This document shows, in pieces, positions 1 through 10,485 of a stretch of DNA of 64,000 nucleotides. The position numbers and the translations under genes are program-made. Under the pieces are notes generated by a model. The model did no database searches, had not been told where the DNA came from, and saw only the letters and a program-made list of their open reading frames with translations. How positions within the stretch are numbered: the first letter of the stretch is position 1; each line of letters begins with the position of its first letter. This DNA is from Acidobacteriota bacterium (GTDB taxonomy: Bacteria > Acidobacteriota > Terriglobia > UBA7540), in NCBI GenBank assembly GCA_003165315.1, contig PLSX01000231.1:1-64000 (forward strand), given 5' to 3'.

Positions 1-5
1 AACAG

Positions 6-119
6 ACCCCTCACCCACCGCCTTGCGGTCCCCCCTCTCCCCCTGGAGAGGGATAAAAATCAAAATCCCAACCCTCTCCCTTGGGGAGAGGGGGGACCGC
101 AAGGCGGTGGGTGAGGGGT
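6..119. repeat. Long inverted repeat (37-bp perfect arms 6-42 and 83-119; inner pairing extends the hairpin)
   Basis: acccctcacccaccgccttgcggtcccccctctcccc at 6-42 is the exact reverse complement of ggggagaggggggaccgcaaggcggtgggtgaggggt at 83-119. Confidence 0.95.
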
Positions 120-237
120 CCCTTACAACCCAATCGACTTTGACGGATCCCTGGCCTGCCGTGCCATTCTTGACAGTTCTTTCGTCATCGGCGTATGCTT
201 CCATTATGGATGCACTTTGAAAGAGCGAGGATTGAGC

Positions 238-480
238 ATGGCAACACTTACCATCAAGAACGTTCCCGAAAAACTGCACAAGCGGCTCAAGGAAAGCGCC
301 GCGCAACACCGACGCAGCATCAACAGCGAGGCTATTTGCTGCCTGGAAAAGGTTCTCGGGGTGCATCGCTTGGATCCCAAGAAATTCCTGGCTGAAGTTG
401 ATGCCATGCGGAAGCGAATGCCCTACGTGAATCTCACAGAGGAGTTCTTACGTGCGGCCAAGAATGAAGGACGCCCTTGA
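238..480 (+). CDS. FitA/VapB-like ribbon-helix-helix antitoxin
   Basis: MATLTIKNVPEKLHKRLKESAAQHRRSINSEAI RHH motif; immediately upstream of a PIN-domain ORF. Confidence 0.8.
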   Translation: MATLTIKNVPEKLHKRLKESAAQHRRSINSEAICCLEKVLGVHRLDPKKFLAEVDAMRKRMPYVNLTEEFLRAAKNEGRP

Positions 481-878
481 TCGTCGCTGACACGAACCTA
501 ATCGCATACTTTCTGATCAAAAGCGGCTTCACGCCGGAGGCGCACGCGGTGTATCAAAAGGATCCTGATTGGATCGCGCCGGTGCTCTGGCGGTCTGAGC
601 TTCGAAACGTGCTGATTCAGTCGCTTCGCCATGGGTCTCTGAGCTTGGAAGAAATTCTGAGCATTATGAGCCGCGCCGAAGGATTGATGAAAGACAGCAG
701 TTATCAAATGGACTCTTCGCGGGTTCTCCGGCTTGCTGCCGGTTCGGGTTGCGCGGCTTACGATTGCGAGTTCGTCGCCTTGGCGCTCGACTTGGGCGTT
801 CCCCTGGTCACGGAGGACCGCGCCCTGCTCCTGAAGTTTAAGCCCATTGCTGTCTCCATGAAATCTTTCTGCTCATGA
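477..878 (+). CDS. PIN-domain toxin, VapC family (TTG start overlapping the antitoxin stop)
   Basis: MIVADTNLIAYF N-terminus, conserved acidic residues (YDCEFVALALDLGVPLVTEDRALL). Confidence 0.85.
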   Translation: MIVADTNLIAYFLIKSGFTPEAHAVYQKDPDWIAPVLWRSELRNVLIQSLRHGSLSLEEILSIMSRAEGLMKDSSYQMDSSRVLRLAAGSGCAAYDCEFVALALDLGVPLVTEDRALLLKFKPIAVSMKSFCS

Positions 879-925
879 GGCTGCATCCCGTGGTCGAGCG
901 CCGCTCACTCCTACGTAACGTGAAT

Positions 926-1762
926 ATGCCAAATGAAGCTGAGAACCTTCCCATAGAAGCCGGCGGTGCGCCGACGGGGGAACTTCAACCACCACCCGCG
1001 CCCATTGACCTCGCCCCAGGCGAGATCTGGAAGCCGCGGGATCTCCTGCTGTTTGTGGCCATCATTCCCTTCGCCTTGCTCGCTTCAAAAATCGTCCTGC
1101 TGATCGGCTATGCGACGCTGCGCCCCTTCACGGGATGGCACGCAAAAGCGGATTTGGCCCAGTCGGACACCATTTTCCTGCTCGTTCAGCAGTGCGTATT
1201 CTACCTATTCATCCTGGTTTTCATGTTTCTCCTGGCCCAGCTGCAACATCAACAGCCTTTGTGGAAATCGTTAGGATGGAAAAGGCCCACACCCCAGCAA
1301 GTCTTGGGCTACCTTGCGGGTGGTTGCGGGCTCGCCCTTGCCGCCAGTTTTTGGCTGTGGCTGCTGCCGGATACCCAGGCATTCCCGCTGGAGAAGTTGT
1401 TCAGTTCCAGAACCGCATCCATTGCGATTGGGGGGTTCGCCATCTTTATTGCTCCCGTGGTGGAGGAAGTGGTTTTCCGCGGCCTGCTGTTTGCCATTCT
1501 GGAGCGCCCGGTAGGAATACCCATTGCAGTGGTAACCACCGCCATCCTCTTTGCCGGGTTGCACGTTCCGGAGTATTGGCATGCCTGGAATCACCTTTTC
1601 ATGATCCTCGTGGTGGGATTGGTGTTTTCCCTGGCGCGGGGCGCGAGTGGAAGCCTGACCCCAAGCATCCTTTTTCACATTGGCTACAACTCTCTCATTA
1701 TGGTGGGCTTTTTCTTCTCAACCCAGCATTTTCATAATTTTAGCGGCTTTATGGGGCGATGA
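926..1762 (+). CDS. CPBP family intramembrane metalloprotease (CAAX-like)
   Basis: Multiple TM segments, EEVVFRGLLFAILE and H-containing motifs; ORF open from 875. Confidence 0.85.
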   Translation: MPNEAENLPIEAGGAPTGELQPPPAPIDLAPGEIWKPRDLLLFVAIIPFALLASKIVLLIGYATLRPFTGWHAKADLAQSDTIFLLVQQCVFYLFILVFMFLLAQLQHQQPLWKSLGWKRPTPQQVLGYLAGGCGLALAASFWLWLLPDTQAFPLEKLFSSRTASIAIGGFAIFIAPVVEEVVFRGLLFAILERPVGIPIAVVTTAILFAGLHVPEYWHAWNHLFMILVVGLVFSLARGASGSLTPSILFHIGYNSLIMVGFFFSTQHFHNFSGFMGR

Positions 1763-1995
1763 AACCCAGGGAATAGAACTCGGCCGAGTTACGGCTCAGA
1801 GCCAATGATTAGAAAGCAGGAGGCAATCTCGCCAAGTTGTCCACACCCCCTTTATTCACACGCAACACACGCTTAATGTGTCTGTAACATCGGTATTGCA
1901 CTATCTAAAGCTGCATCGGACCTAAATCCAGGAATAACCGTGCCTTAATCCCGCCGTAACACAAATCTTTGAAACTGACGGCGGAGGGATAAAAA

Positions 1996-3060
1996 ATGAA
2001 ACTTAAAACTTCAATCAGCAGCATTGCTTTGGGTGCCTTGTTGGTTGCTGTCGGGATCTGCACATTCGTAAAATCACCCGCAGCAGCCCCGGCGCCAGCG
2101 CCTGTTCCCGCGTTGTTGCTCAATGCGGCGGGCGCAACATTCCCGTATCCGATTTATTCAAAGTGGTTTACCGAGTACAACCGGATTCACCCCGACATTC
2201 AAATCAACTACAACTCCATTGGTTCAGGCGGAGGCATCCGGCAGTTGCAAGCCGGTACAGTTGATTTTGGCGCTTCCGACGCTCCAATGACGGATAAACA
2301 GCTCAGTGACAATAAGGTACCTGTGCTGCACTTTCCCACCGTGCTGGGGGCCGTCGTGCCGACCTACAACATTGATGGTGTCAGCCAGGACCTGAACTTT
2401 ACCGGCGAGGCCCTCGCCAACATTTTCATGGGCAAAATTACAAAATGGAATGACCCGGCTCTGACGAGCATCAACAAAGGGGTAAATCTCCCCGATGTTG
2501 ATATTGTCGTCGTGCATAGGTCGGACGGCAGCGGAACCTCCTACGTGTGGACGGACTACCTATCGAAAGTCAGCGGCGAGTGGGAATCGAAAGTGGGCCG
2601 CAATACCTCAGTAAATTGGCCAGTAGGGTTGGGCGGGAAAGGGAACGAGGGTGTCGCCGGCTTGGTGAAGCAGCAGCCCGGAAGCATTGGCTATGTGGAA
2701 TTGGTGTATGCTGTTCAGAATAAACTTCCATATGGTCAGGTTAAGAATTCCTCCGGGTCTTTCGAAAAAGCGAACCTCGCCGGAGTAACCGCGGCGGCGG
2801 CCAGTGAAGCGAAAAGGATTCCGGCTGACTTCCGCGTATCCATTACTAATGCATCGGGGAAAACAGCATACCCGATTTGCAGCTTTACCTACCTGCTGAT
2901 TCCTTCAAAGATCGACGATCCAGCCAAGAAGAAAGCCATCAAGGACTTCCTCCATTGGATGTTGGTGGATGGGCAGAACGACGCGGAAGGATTGTCCTAC
3001 GCCCGGCTTCCCAAGGACGTGGTGGCGAAAGAACTGAAGGCCATTGCGCAAATCAACTAA
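1996..3060 (+). CDS. pstS: Phosphate ABC transporter substrate-binding protein
   Basis: GAGATFPYPIYSKW-like motif, IGSGGGIRQL, SDGSGTSYVWTDYL; followed by pstC/A/B. Confidence 0.95.
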   Translation: MKLKTSISSIALGALLVAVGICTFVKSPAAAPAPAPVPALLLNAAGATFPYPIYSKWFTEYNRIHPDIQINYNSIGSGGGIRQLQAGTVDFGASDAPMTDKQLSDNKVPVLHFPTVLGAVVPTYNIDGVSQDLNFTGEALANIFMGKITKWNDPALTSINKGVNLPDVDIVVVHRSDGSGTSYVWTDYLSKVSGEWESKVGRNTSVNWPVGLGGKGNEGVAGLVKQQPGSIGYVELVYAVQNKLPYGQVKNSSGSFEKANLAGVTAAAASEAKRIPADFRVSITNASGKTAYPICSFTYLLIPSKIDDPAKKKAIKDFLHWMLVDGQNDAEGLSYARLPKDVVAKELKAIAQIN

Positions 3061-3061
3061 C

Positions 3062-4042
3062 ATGGCAAACGCTCCATTAGCGACTGACCGCGCGCGCCTT
3101 TTCTGGCGCGTGCGGCAGTTTATGCAACGGTTACGCCACGGTGATGAAATTGCGCACATCATCACGTTGCTGGCTGCCGCGAGCATTATTGTCGTTACAG
3201 TGATGCTGGTTTACCAGCTCTTCCTCAATTCCGCTTTGCCCCGCCACAAGTTTGGGTTCGAATTTTTCACGGGAAGAACCTGGGATCCGGTCGGGGAGGA
3301 ATTCGGGGCCTTGCCGTTTATTTATGGCACCCTGGTTTCTTCCGCACTGGCCCTGCTGGTGGCCGTACCCTTGGGGGTCGGCGCCGCCATCTTCCTTTCC
3401 GAGCTCGCTCCGCCCAGAATTTCCAACTACCTGACCTTTGTTATTGAGCTGCTGGCGGCTGTCCCCAGCGTCATCTATGGCCTTCTAGGAATTTTCATCC
3501 TGGTCCCCGTGTTGCGCAAAGTCGTGATGCCGTTCCTAAAGCACACGTTGGGATTTCTACCCTTCTTCAAGGGGCCGATTTACGGTGTCAGCATGCTCGC
3601 AGGCGGACTTGTATTGGCCCTCATGATTGTCCCCTTTATCATTTCCGTATCGCGCGATGTCTTGATGGCGGTCCCGGTGGACCAGCGCGAGGCGGCCCTG
3701 GGACTCGGTGCCACCAAGTGGGAATCCACATGGCAAGTGGTGGTGCCCTTTGCAAAAGTCGGAATTATGGCCTCGGTGTTCCTGGCCCTGGCGCGTGCAC
3801 TCGGTGAGACCATGGCTGTAACCATGGTGATTGGTAACGACCCCAAAATCAATGCCTCGTTGTTTGCTCCGGGCTACTCCATTGCCGCCGTCATTGCCAA
3901 CGAGTTCACCGAAGCTACTGGGGATATGTACCTGCAATCTCTGATCTATCTGGGCCTGGTGCTGTTCCTGCTGACGATCCTGATCAACGGATTGGCGCGC
4001 CTGGTCATTCTTGCCACCACTCAGAAGGGGGCGGCAAGCTAG
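3062..4042 (+). CDS. pstC: Phosphate ABC transporter permease
   Basis: Membrane permease with EAALGLGATKWES EAA loop; pst operon context. Confidence 0.93.
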   Translation: MANAPLATDRARLFWRVRQFMQRLRHGDEIAHIITLLAAASIIVVTVMLVYQLFLNSALPRHKFGFEFFTGRTWDPVGEEFGALPFIYGTLVSSALALLVAVPLGVGAAIFLSELAPPRISNYLTFVIELLAAVPSVIYGLLGIFILVPVLRKVVMPFLKHTLGFLPFFKGPIYGVSMLAGGLVLALMIVPFIISVSRDVLMAVPVDQREAALGLGATKWESTWQVVVPFAKVGIMASVFLALARALGETMAVTMVIGNDPKINASLFAPGYSIAAVIANEFTEATGDMYLQSLIYLGLVLFLLTILINGLARLVILATTQKGAAS

Positions 4043-4094
4043 GGGCAGTGGCTGGTGCATGCCGGCTAGCCATCAGCCACCAACATTTGCACTT

Positions 4095-4946
4095 ATGAGC
4101 CTTCGCACCGGTTGGCGAAAATTCGTGAACGTTCTTATGCTCAGCCTCACCGGGGTGTGCGCGCTGTTTACGGTTTCTGCGCTCATTTTCATTCTGGGAT
4201 ACCTGGTGTATTACGGGGGCAAGTCGCTGAATTGGGCATTTTTCACGAATCTGCCGGTGCCGGTGGGCGAAACGGGCGGCGGAATGGCCAATGCCATTGT
4301 GGGCAGCGGCAAACTTCTGCTGCTGGCATCCCTCATCGGCGTCCCCATTGGATTGCTGGCCGGAGTTTACCTGGCGGAGTTCGGCGGACGGACCTTTTCA
4401 TTCTTCGTTCGTTACACCACTGACCTACTGAATGGTGTGCCCTCGATTGTCATAGGAATCTTTGCTTACACGATTATTGTGATTCCCATGAAACACTTCT
4501 CCGCCTTCGCGGGAGGCATGGCGCTGGGGGTAATGATGATCCCCATCGCGGTCCGGACCACTGAGGAGGCCTTGCGCGGAGTCCCGCGAATGCTGCGGGA
4601 AGGCGCGCTGGCCCTGGGGGCGAGCAAGTGGAAGACGGTCGCGACGGTGGTGATGCCGGCGGCCATACGCGGAATCGTAACGGGAATTATGTTGACTCTG
4701 GCACGGGTGGCGGGCGAGACCGCCCCCCTCCTCTTCACTGCATTCAGCAATAGATTTTGGAGCTCGGGCTGGAATCAGCCCATCGCGTCATTACCGGTGA
4801 TGATCTATACCTATGCCATCGCGCCCTATGACGATTGGCACCGGCAAGCATGGGCGGCCGGATTGGTCCTCCTGGCCCTGGTTTTGGTCGCCAATATTGG
4901 GGCTCGCTTGATTGTTTCCCGGGGAATATCTTTACGCCGTGCCTAG
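4095..4946 (+). CDS. pstA: Phosphate ABC transporter permease
   Basis: EGALALGASKWKT EAA loop; pst operon context. Confidence 0.93.
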   Translation: MSLRTGWRKFVNVLMLSLTGVCALFTVSALIFILGYLVYYGGKSLNWAFFTNLPVPVGETGGGMANAIVGSGKLLLLASLIGVPIGLLAGVYLAEFGGRTFSFFVRYTTDLLNGVPSIVIGIFAYTIIVIPMKHFSAFAGGMALGVMMIPIAVRTTEEALRGVPRMLREGALALGASKWKTVATVVMPAAIRGIVTGIMLTLARVAGETAPLLFTAFSNRFWSSGWNQPIASLPVMIYTYAIAPYDDWHRQAWAAGLVLLALVLVANIGARLIVSRGISLRRA

Positions 4947-4984
4947 GCGCACGCCAGGACGTGTCCTGGCAAAAGGTTTAAGCC

Positions 4985-5830
4985 GTGACTTCTGCATCGA
5001 GTGTTCCGACTATGGTCATGAAGACGTCTGAAGATTCCCGCCCCACCGATGGTGTGGCAGGAGCTGCAACTCCCTGGCCTGCCGACATCAAAATGCGCGC
5101 GGCCGGTCTGGACTTCTATTACGGAGGGAAACAGGCACTGCACTCCATTGCCTTGCAGGTTCCCACTGGCCGCATCACCGCGCTGATCGGCCCCTCCGGC
5201 TGCGGCAAGACCACGTTTCTGCGGATTCTCAACCGCATGTACGAAACCGTACCCCAAGCGCGCCCGGATGGAGAAGTCCTGCTGGATGGCGAGGATATCT
5301 TTTCCCTGGATGTGGTCAATCTGAGGAGAAGAGTGGGAATGGTATTTCAAAAACCCAACCCGTTCCCCAAATCCATTTTTGACAACATTGCGTATGGCCT
5401 TCGCATCAACGGAATGGGCGGCAAAGGCACCATGGCCGAGGCAGTGGAAAAAAGCCTCCGGCGTGCTGCGCTTTGGGATGAAGTCAAAGACCAGCTCCAC
5501 AAGTCCGCATATGCCCTTTCAGGCGGCCAGCAACAGCGGCTGTGCATCGCCCGGGCATTGGCGGTGGAACCGGAAGTGCTGCTGCTGGATGAGCCGTGCT
5601 CAGCCTTGGATCCCATTGCCACGGCCAAGATTGAAGAGTTGCTCTTCAACCTAAAAGACGCTTGCACGATGGTGATTGTAACGCATAATATGCAACAAGC
5701 GGCGCGATCCGCCGACTTCACGGGCTTCTTCCTGATGGGCAGGCTGATTGAGTTCAATAAGACGGCGGTGATCTTCAAAACCCCGGCTCGAAAAGAGACC
5801 GAGGATTATATTACCGGAAGATTTGGATAA
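4985..5830 (+). CDS. pstB: Phosphate ABC transporter ATP-binding protein
   Basis: [12 protein letters not shown] Walker [16 protein letters not shown] signature, [13 protein letters not shown]. Confidence 0.95.
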   Translation: MTSASSVPTMVMKTSEDSRPTDGVAGAATPWPADIKMRAAGLDFYYGGKQALHSIALQVPTGRITALIGPSGCGKTTFLRILNRMYETVPQARPDGEVLLDGEDIFSLDVVNLRRRVGMVFQKPNPFPKSIFDNIAYGLRINGMGGKGTMAEAVEKSLRRAALWDEVKDQLHKSAYALSGGQQQRLCIARALAVEPEVLLLDEPCSALDPIATAKIEELLFNLKDACTMVIVTHNMQQAARSADFTGFFLMGRLIEFNKTAVIFKTPARKETEDYITGRFG

Positions 5831-5910
5831 AGATCAGGAATAAGAATTCAGGAGCCAGTAGTCGGAGGGTGCCGCTGTTTGCTGACTCCTGAGCTCTGGA
5901 GGATTCGCCT

Positions 5911-6573
5911 TTGCGCCACTTTGTTGAGGAATTAGACTACTTGCGGAACCGCCTGCTCGAGATGAGCGCACTGGTGGAGGACTCCGTTTACCGCAGCGTG
6001 CTCTGCCTTTCGGACAAGGATCCCCAACAGGCACAAAAGGTTCTCCAAAACGAAGCGGAGATCAATCGGATGGAAGTCGAGATTGATGACCTTTCCACCC
6101 GCCTCCTGGCCCTCCAGCAGCCCATGGCCACGGATCTGCGCTTGCTCACCTCTGCCATCAAGATCAATAACGATCTCGAACGAATGGGAGATCTGGCAGT
6201 GAACATTGTTGAGCGTGCTCTCTCCTTGATAAGTGAGCCGCTGATCAAGCCCCTCGTTGACATTCCCTCCATGGCCAACCGTGTCCAGTCGATGATTCGG
6301 AAGAGCCTGGATGCATTTGTCCATCACGATGGAGAACTGGCCCGTACCGTCCTGGTATCGGACGACGCGGTCGATGAGTTACGCGATGCAGTTTATGAGG
6401 AACTGATCTCTTACATGGAACGAGATCCCAAGACGGTCCGCCAGGGAATCAATTTGATGTTTATTGCCCGCAACCTGGAACGGCTTGCCGACCATGCCAC
6501 CAATATAGCTGAGGACGTCCTCTTCCTGGTGGAAGGCGTTGACGTCCGCCACCACGCCGAAACCCGGGAGTAA
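5911..6573 (+). CDS. phoU: Phosphate signalling complex protein PhoU
   Basis: MRHFVEELDYLRNRLLEMSALVEDSV...NDLERMGDLAVNI...RNLERLADHATNIAEDV, two PhoU repeats. Confidence 0.95.
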   Translation: MRHFVEELDYLRNRLLEMSALVEDSVYRSVLCLSDKDPQQAQKVLQNEAEINRMEVEIDDLSTRLLALQQPMATDLRLLTSAIKINNDLERMGDLAVNIVERALSLISEPLIKPLVDIPSMANRVQSMIRKSLDAFVHHDGELARTVLVSDDAVDELRDAVYEELISYMERDPKTVRQGINLMFIARNLERLADHATNIAEDVLFLVEGVDVRHHAETRE

Positions 6574-6775
6574 AACCTCCTCCCGGGAGCAACTTTTCCC
6601 AATTCCGGCGCCGACCCATCCAAACTCTGGGACGAAACCTGCATCGAACAAAACAAAGGCCTTTGATTCCGATAGCGATTTTGTCTTTGACTGTGTCGGC
6701 CTTTGACGATGATAATGTCCAATCCGGCTTTGGCTGCCCAGCTTCACTCGGCGGACGGCCTCTTAACGCTTGGGG

Positions 6776-7438
6776 GAAATGGGAATGAAGGCAAAATTCT
6801 TCGCATTATTGATCTCTTGCTCGCTGGTTGGCAGCATGACGGCGCCCCTCTTTGCGCAGGATAGCAACGCCGCCGTTGATGAGATCACAGTTCCGGAAGG
6901 CACGGAATTCAAGCTCCAATTGCACACCACCATTAATTCCAGCACATCCAAAGCGGGTGACCGAATCATGTGCTCCCTGATTGACCCGGTCGCCGTCGAG
7001 GATAGAGACGTGCTCCCCAAAGGTGTTCGCATTGATGGCCACGTGGGTGAGTCCCGGGCGGCAGCACGCAAGGGCAAGGGCGGTTATCTCACCATTGTTT
7101 TTGACACGGTGGAACTGCCCAACGGCCAAAAGGTGGCAATTCTTGGTTCATTGACCGAGGTGTTTTCCAGCGAAAGCGGCAGCGATCCCAATGTCGGCCC
7201 GGAAGGGGAACTGAAAGGCAAAGGCCCTGATCGCCGTGAGCAGGCCCTGCTGATCGTTGGCCCCGCAATCGTGGGGGCCGTGGGCGGCATCGGGACGGGA
7301 ATCGTTTTAGGGGCTGCCGGCATTATGACTGCACTCTTTCTCCCCAAAGGCAAACAGGCTTCCATCGCAGCCGGCTCTCTGGTGGGCATGCGCCTGGATC
7401 GCGACGTTACCCTGGTGATCCCTTCCGCAGGAAGATAG
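6776..7438 (+). CDS. Hypothetical secreted protein
   Basis: N-terminal signal peptide; VPEGTEFKLQLHTTINSSTSKAGD and glycine-rich hydrophobic segment. Confidence 0.6.
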   Translation, partial: EMGMKAKFFALLISCSLVGSMTAPLFAQDSNAAVDEITVPEGTEFKLQLHTTINSSTSKAGDRIMCSLIDPVAVEDRDVLPKGVRIDGHVGESRAAARKGKGGYLTIVFDTVELPNGQKVAILGSLTEVFSSESGSDPNVGPEGELKGKGPDRREQALLIVGPAIVGAVGGIGTGIVLGAAGIMTALFLPKGKQASIAAGSLVGMRLDRDVTLVIPSAGR

Positions 7439-7588
7439 AAACTCAGCTTAAGTTGCTTCCCACCAATCAAACTCTGTCCAGACTCTTGCACCCACACCGC
7501 ATCCCGTGTAAATTGTTCGCTTCGTCACAGGCCTATCAGAGCGCTTCATCACGGGCGATCCGTCAACTGTAATAGCCAGGAGAATGAC

Positions 7589-8551
7589 ATGAATCGAAGG
7601 ACATTTCTGGGGTTTGCCGCGAGTTCCGCAGCGATGGATTTAAGCGCAAAGGACAGCCCCATGCCCATTATTGATACTCACATCCACCTGTTTGACCCCA
7701 CACGGCCACAGGGTATCCCTTGGCCAGAAATGGACAAAAAGGACGACGAGGTCTTGTATCGGCCCGCCCTGCCTGACCGCTATCGCCAGCTCACCAAAGG
7801 ACTTAGGATCGCAGGCGTTATTGAGGTCGAATGCAGCCCATGGCTGGAGGACAACCAATGGGTCCTGGATATCGCTGCTCATGACACCTTGATTGTCGGA
7901 ACGGTGGGGGATCTGGAACCGGGGAAGCCGGACTTCCGCAAACATCTGGAACGGTTCCACCGGAATCCCCTGTTTCGGGGGATTCGGTGCGGAAACCTAT
8001 GGGGCCGGGACTTCCACGGAGATGTTTCGCGGGAGGACTACGTCTCCGACATCAAAGCTCTTGCCGATGCCGGCTTGGGGCTGGACACCGCAGACCAGTC
8101 AACGCCCAATGTTGAGGCCGTCGTGCGGATCACGGACAAGGTCCCCAATCTGCGCGTGGTGCTGGATCATCTGCCCCAGACCGACCCTCCGGATGAGGCT
8201 GGGGCTCGTAAAGAGCGCACGACTTTTCTGCGGGAACTGGCAGCGCGGCCGCAAATCTACGTGAAGCTGTCTGAAATTCTCCGTCGTGTGAACGGAAAAG
8301 TGCCAATCGACCTGGAGTTTTACCGCTCAAGGCTGGATGAGATTTGGGAGATCTTCGGCGAGGACCGAATTCTATTCGGCAGCGACTGGCCAAACAGCGA
8401 TCGCTGGGGATCCTTCCAAGAGGTCTTCAACCTCGCCCGCGACTATGTAAGGACAAAAGGTAATGCGGTGGAGGAAAAGTTCTACTGGAAGAATTCAATT
8501 CGAGCGTACAAATGGGTTAAGCGCACGGCCGACCAGCCGGAATTAATGTAG
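7589..8551 (+). CDS. Amidohydrolase family protein (COG3618-like TIM-barrel hydrolase) with twin-arginine-like leader
   Basis: MNRRTFLGFAAS leader; IIDTHIHLFDP, VLDHLPQ, LFGSDWPNSD. Confidence 0.85.
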   Translation: MNRRTFLGFAASSAAMDLSAKDSPMPIIDTHIHLFDPTRPQGIPWPEMDKKDDEVLYRPALPDRYRQLTKGLRIAGVIEVECSPWLEDNQWVLDIAAHDTLIVGTVGDLEPGKPDFRKHLERFHRNPLFRGIRCGNLWGRDFHGDVSREDYVSDIKALADAGLGLDTADQSTPNVEAVVRITDKVPNLRVVLDHLPQTDPPDEAGARKERTTFLRELAARPQIYVKLSEILRRVNGKVPIDLEFYRSRLDEIWEIFGEDRILFGSDWPNSDRWGSFQEVFNLARDYVRTKGNAVEEKFYWKNSIRAYKWVKRTADQPELM

Positions 8552-8597
8552 GACGGACTTAAACTCTTCCCGCGAAGCCCTGGAATGCGTTGCGATA

Positions 8598-10043
8598 TCA
8601 TTTTGCCGCCGCCCGACGATAACGCGCCATGTGCTCCTGCAATTCCTTGTTGTCGGGCTCAAGTGCCAGGGCCTTCTCCTGACTCTCCACCGCTTGCTCA
8701 AACTCACCGTTTACAAAATGTGCTTCCGCCAGGGTATCAATAGAGTTTGGGTCTTTCCAATTGGTGAGTTTGACCGCCAGTTGCGCGTGTTCGAGCGCCG
8801 CACGGGAATCGCGAAACTTTGGATCGTCGCAAGTCGCATAGAGCCACGCCAGGTTGTTATGGGCTTCCGCCAGGTCCGGCTCAAGACGAAGAGATTCCTG
8901 GTATTTAATGATCGCCTCACTGTAGAGCCTCTGCTGGACATAGAGATCCGCCAACATAGCCAGGTTCGAAGCAAGCAATCCTTTGGCTTCGGCAGTCTGG
9001 GGATTCTTGCCGAGCACGTCCTCAAAGATCTGTTGGGCCTTTTGCGGATCACCCTTCAACTGATAGGCCAATCCGAGTTCGAGCCGGGCATGGTCATCGT
9101 CTCCGCTCAAGCGGGTCGCCTGCTGAAACTCCTGGATGGATTCTTCATATTTCCTTTGGGTCAAGTAGTACTTACCCATCTCCTCATGCGGTTGTTCCTG
9201 GTTTGGGGCCAGGTGAAGCGCCTGCTGAAAACTCTGCAACTCGCGGTCATACTGTTGGGCAGATTCAAATCGTTCACCTTCCGCCAGAAGCCGGTCCATC
9301 GCCTGAATGGTACGGTAGTGATGGGCGGTGGCACCTATGGAAAGAATCACCACTACCAGCGGAAAAGCAGCCCACGCCTGTGAGGGAGCTTCGGCAATCT
9401 CGCCGTAGGCAAAGTCATGCCGGGGAGGCGGAATGATCAAAGCTAGTAGCGCGCCGGTCGCCAATCCACCCAGGTGGCCCCAATTGTCGATGCCATGCAC
9501 CGATAATCCAAAGGCTAGATTCAGGGCTATAAAGGGGATCATTCCCCGCCCGAAGGCGCGGCCCCAGCGCGGAGGAATCGCAGCACGGTGGGCATAGCCG
9601 GTAACGACCATTGCCCCGGCAATCCCGAAGATGGCCCCGGAAGCTCCCACTGAAACATTCTTCGATGCCATCATGGAAAGGAAAGCGCCACCCATGCCGG
9701 CGGCCACATAAATCGCAGCATAGCGGCCATAGCCGTATACACGCTCCAGGATCGGTCCCAGGATGTAAAGCGCGTAGCTGTTGCCCAGAATGTGGAGCCA
9801 ACCACCATGGAGGAACATCGGCATCACCAGGCGCCAGTATTCACCCCGGCGCAAGTACGGCTCAAAAGAAGCGCCGAAATTGAGGAGAATCTGAGTGTTA
9901 TCGGCACCGCCGGCGTAGATCTCCAGGCCGAAGAAGATAAAGTTCACGGCAAAAAGGACGATTGTGGCGACGGGCCAATAGCGGCGGGGCGCAACCTCGT
10001 AAAATTGCGGGCCTGGGGGTAAAGGTATGGGTTGATCAGCCAT
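8598..10043 (-). CDS. Rhomboid-family intramembrane serine protease with C-terminal TPR repeats
   Basis: GASGAIFGIAGA (GxSG) and GHLGG His motif; repeated TPR units (AHNNLAWLYA, ALALEPDN). Confidence 0.88.
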   Translation of the reverse strand: MADQPIPLPPGPQFYEVAPRRYWPVATIVLFAVNFIFFGLEIYAGGADNTQILLNFGASFEPYLRRGEYWRLVMPMFLHGGWLHILGNSYALYILGPILERVYGYGRYAAIYVAAGMGGAFLSMMASKNVSVGASGAIFGIAGAMVVTGYAHRAAIPPRWGRAFGRGMIPFIALNLAFGLSVHGIDNWGHLGGLATGALLALIIPPPRHDFAYGEIAEAPSQAWAAFPLVVVILSIGATAHHYRTIQAMDRLLAEGERFESAQQYDRELQSFQQALHLAPNQEQPHEEMGKYYLTQRKYEESIQEFQQATRLSGDDDHARLELGLAYQLKGDPQKAQQIFEDVLGKNPQTAEAKGLLASNLAMLADLYVQQRLYSEAIIKYQESLRLEPDLAEAHNNLAWLYATCDDPKFRDSRAALEHAQLAVKLTNWKDPNSIDTLAEAHFVNGEFEQAVESQEKALALEPDNKELQEHMARYRRAAAK

Positions 10044-10169
10044 AAGTCAGACCTCAGTATAACATCCGGTATTATGGTCATCGCCTACGGAAAGTTCAGC
10101 TCGATTTTCACGCGTCGTTACAGGGGCGGCGCCAAAATGCTTTCCTTATGATTCATACCACATTGCAGT

Positions 10170-10445
10170 ATGAAAAAAATTCGCGGGAAGACATCAGGTA
10201 AGATGATCGAATCGGCAAGGAGATTGACACATTGCGATGGCGGCACTATGATTTCGATTAGAGGTGCAAGAGTGTCAAAAACAAATGGCTTCCGGAAAGC
10301 TGCGTCTATAGGGAAGGATGCGGTCGCGGTAATGGCCGGGAAAAATCTTCGAGAGGGTGAAAAGCCTTCTGCGCCTGCCAACTTGGTCATGCCAAAGCCT
10401 GTGGCTATCCCCCCGGCTGCGAACAAGAATTCTAGCAATAAGTAA
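10170..10445 (+). CDS. Hypothetical small protein
   Basis: Open reading frame only. Confidence 0.25.
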   Translation: MKKIRGKTSGKMIESARRLTHCDGGTMISIRGARVSKTNGFRKAASIGKDAVAVMAGKNLREGEKPSAPANLVMPKPVAIPPAANKNSSNK

Positions 10446-10485
10446 GCGGTATTGGGTACCGTAAAATTTCTCTTACGGGGGTACA

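Noticed and set aside
1860-1995. Possible Pho box upstream of pstS
   Set aside because: Only one poor CTGTAAC match; the direct-repeat spacing of a PhoB site was not found.
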